Below the pieces are notes generated by a model. It was not told where the DNA came from, searched no databases, and saw only the letters and a program-made list of their open reading frames with translations. The position numbers and the translations under genes were made by a program. A stretch of DNA of 7,650 nucleotides from JANNVZ01 sp046155615 (GTDB lineage: Bacteria > Bacteroidota > Bacteroidia > Flavobacteriales_D > Sanyastnellaceae), in the NCBI GenBank assembly GCA_046155615.1, contig JBJXFP010000176.1, positions 1 through 7,650 on the forward strand, given 5' to 3'. Of this stretch, positions 6,704 to 7,650 are shown in pieces. The first letter of the stretch is position 1. Each line of letters opens with the position of its first letter.

Positions 6704-7432
6704 TTGGCAGAAGTAAAACCATACGCAGCGCAGGGCGAGAAGAAAGAGCAGGTGGCAGCAATGTTCAACAACATTGCGCCCACGTATGATTTTCTGAATC
6801 ACTTTTTCTCCCTTGGCATAGATGTGCTGTGGCGCAAAAAAGCACTTCGCATTTTGAAAAAGGAAAATCCTGAAGTGGTGCTTGATGTGGCCACAGGTAC
6901 AGCCGATTTTCCGATTGAAGCTGTACGTATGAATATTGGTGCAAGTAAAATAGTGGGTGTGGACATCAGTGCCGGTATGCTGGAGGTAGGTCGCAAAAAA
7001 ATTGCAAAAAGGCATCTTGAATCGCAGATAGAACTGGTGGAGGCCGACAGTGAGCAACTGCCATTTGAAGATGCAAGTTTTGATGCATTCACTGTTGCGT
7101 TCGGTGTTCGCAATTTTCAGCATTTAGACAAGGGTCTGGCTGAAATGCTTCGGGTGCTCAAACCTGGTGCATTAGGCATAGTGCTGGAATTTTCCAAACC
7201 AAAAGGTTTTCCTGTTAAGCAGTTGTTCGGGTTTTATTTCAAATACATTGTTCCATTGATAGGTCGTCTTGTGTCTAAAGACGCCCGCGCATATCAATAC
7301 CTACCCGAAAGTGTAAATGCATTTCCCTCTGGCGATGACTTTTTAGCCGTTATGAACAAACTGGGTTATCGCGATACGCGCTGCATTTCTTTGAGCGGTG
7401 GCATAGCGAGCATCTACATGGGCAGAAAATGA
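6704..7432 (+). CDS. ubiE: Demethylmenaquinone methyltransferase (MenG/UbiE)
   Basis: This 242-residue class I SAM-dependent methyltransferase methylates demethylmenaquinone to menaquinone, the last step of menaquinone synthesis, at the inner face of the cytoplasmic membrane. The N-terminal KKEQVAAMFNNIAPTYDFLNH (13-33) is typical of the family. SAM motif I is VLDVATGTADF (59-69), with the usual GGTGD modified to TGTAD. GVDIS (85-89) holds the acidic ribose-binding residue, and EADSEQLPF (113-121) follows. Both UbiE signatures are present: FGVRNFQHLDKGLAEMLRVLKPG (133-155) and YQYLPESVNAFPSG (197-210). It ends at GGIASIYMGRK, where family members normally stop, so it is complete. The start is TTG at 6704: no ATG lies in frame between the asparaginase stop and the conserved N terminus. 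Bacteroidota normally use menaquinone, so MenG activity is expected rather than ubiquinone synthesis. Confidence 0.93.
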   Translation: MAEVKPYAAQGEKKEQVAAMFNNIAPTYDFLNHFFSLGIDVLWRKKALRILKKENPEVVLDVATGTADFPIEAVRMNIGASKIVGVDISAGMLEVGRKKIAKRHLESQIELVEADSEQLPFEDASFDAFTVAFGVRNFQHLDKGLAEMLRVLKPGALGIVLEFSKPKGFPVKQLFGFYFKYIVPLIGRLVSKDARAYQYLPESVNAFPSGDDFLAVMNKLGYRDTRCISLSGGIASIYMGRK

Positions 7433-7552
7433 TTTCAAACCACACGATAGAAATAACAACACTATTCAGCCGAAGATTCTAATTTACCATCGTGCAGATT
7501 TGACTATCCCGATTGCCATCTATAAAACAATCATTCAATTTCGCAATTCGGG
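7433..7552. other. ubiE-aroA intergenic region
   Basis: This 120-base A/T-rich gap contains no gene and no hairpin with a T-run, so no terminator is evident between ubiE and aroA. A separated inverted repeat CACGAT (7443-7448) / ATCGTG (7489-7494) spans the first half. The second half holds the hairpin that reaches the aroA start. A promoter for aroA could lie here, but I see no convincing one. Confidence 0.5.
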
Positions 7553-7554
7553 AT
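7506..7554 (+). promoter_or_regulatory. Leader hairpin overlapping the aroA start codon
   Basis: ATCCCGA-TTGC (7506-7516) pairs with GCAA-T-TCGGGAT (7543-7554), giving 11 bp with one bulged T around a 26-base loop. The 3' arm includes the A and T of the aroA ATG (7553-7555), so folding would hide the start codon. In a genus without Shine-Dalgarno dependence this could still limit translation initiation. The pairing is seen directly; the regulatory role is inference, and the long loop weakens it. Confidence 0.35.
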
Positions 7555-7650
7555 GAAAGCAGAAGTTTTTCCATCATCGTTGGCAGGCAGCATAACAGCG
7601 CCCGGCAGCAAAAGCATAGCACAGCGCATGGCTGCTTGTGCACTGCTGGC
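7553..7650 (+). CDS. aroA: EPSP synthase (AroA), N-terminal part only, cut by window end
   Basis: The first 32 codons of a gene run off the window end. The translation begins MKAEVFPSSLAGSITAPGSK and continues SIAQRMAACALL, which matches the N terminus of 5-enolpyruvylshikimate-3-phosphate synthase. The APGSKS motif supplies Lys20 and Ser21, and Arg25 follows, equivalent to the shikimate-3-phosphate/PEP contacts Lys22, Ser23 and Arg27 of the Escherichia coli enzyme. AroA joins shikimate-3-phosphate and PEP in the sixth step of the shikimate pathway, leading to chorismate for aromatic amino acids and menaquinone. The Ala-Gln after SKSI replaces the more common SNR sequence (SIAQR instead of SISNR), a variation whose effect cannot be judged from this fragment. 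It lies on the same strand as ubiE, 120 bases downstream. Confidence 0.85.
   Translation, partial: MKAEVFPSSLAGSITAPGSKSIAQRMAACALL

Noticed and set aside
7500..7526. TTGACT and TATAAA as a sigma70-like promoter for aroA
   Set aside because: The spacing is 15 bases, shorter than the optimum, and Bacteroidota use a different -7 element (TAnnTTTG), so the match is probably chance.

Overview
The window looks like a chromosomal segment from a member of the Bacteroidota, probably a Chitinophagales/Flavobacteria-like environmental lineage. The lineage is inferred from four things: a type IX secretion (T9SS) C-terminal sorting domain, SprB-type adhesin repeats, a Flavobacterium-type glycosylasparaginase, and start codons without Shine-Dalgarno sequences but often with A-rich leaders. 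All confident genes are on the + strand.

Layout: (1) Positions 1-241 hold the tail of an unrecognised coding frame. It has an in-frame TGA near the edge and no visible start, so it is a remnant or is damaged. (2) Positions 242-550 are non-coding leader with nothing firm in it. (3) Positions 551-5143 encode a 1530-residue secreted multidomain protein: Sec signal peptide, M43 (pappalysin/cytophagalysin-type) zinc metalloprotease, CARDB-like beta domain, a second beta domain, a PKD domain, eight SprB-like repeats of about 75 residues, two related beta domains and a T9SS sorting domain. Repeats 2-4 are near-identical 225-bp tandem units. Two consecutive hairpins follow; the second looks like an intrinsic terminator. 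(4) Positions 5362-5490 encode a 42-residue His-rich protein with one membrane segment, followed by a strong intrinsic terminator. (5) Positions 5657-6667 encode a Tat-type lipoprotein glycosylasparaginase. (6) Positions 6704-7432 encode the demethylmenaquinone methyltransferase MenG/UbiE with a TTG start. (7) Positions 7553-7650 hold the first 32 codons of aroA (EPSP synthase), cut by the window end. A hairpin in its leader reaches into the start codon.

How the genes relate: the large protease-adhesin is a stand-alone transcription unit closed by its own terminator. The asparaginase and ubiE are 36 bases apart and may be co-transcribed. ubiE and aroA touch the same pathway, because AroA makes the chorismate precursor and MenG/UbiE performs the final methylation of chorismate-derived menaquinone. 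I see no CRISPR array, tRNA, rRNA, insertion sequence or phage gene. The most unusual locus is the giant M43/SprB protein with its recently amplified repeat core. No clearly new multi-gene system is visible.
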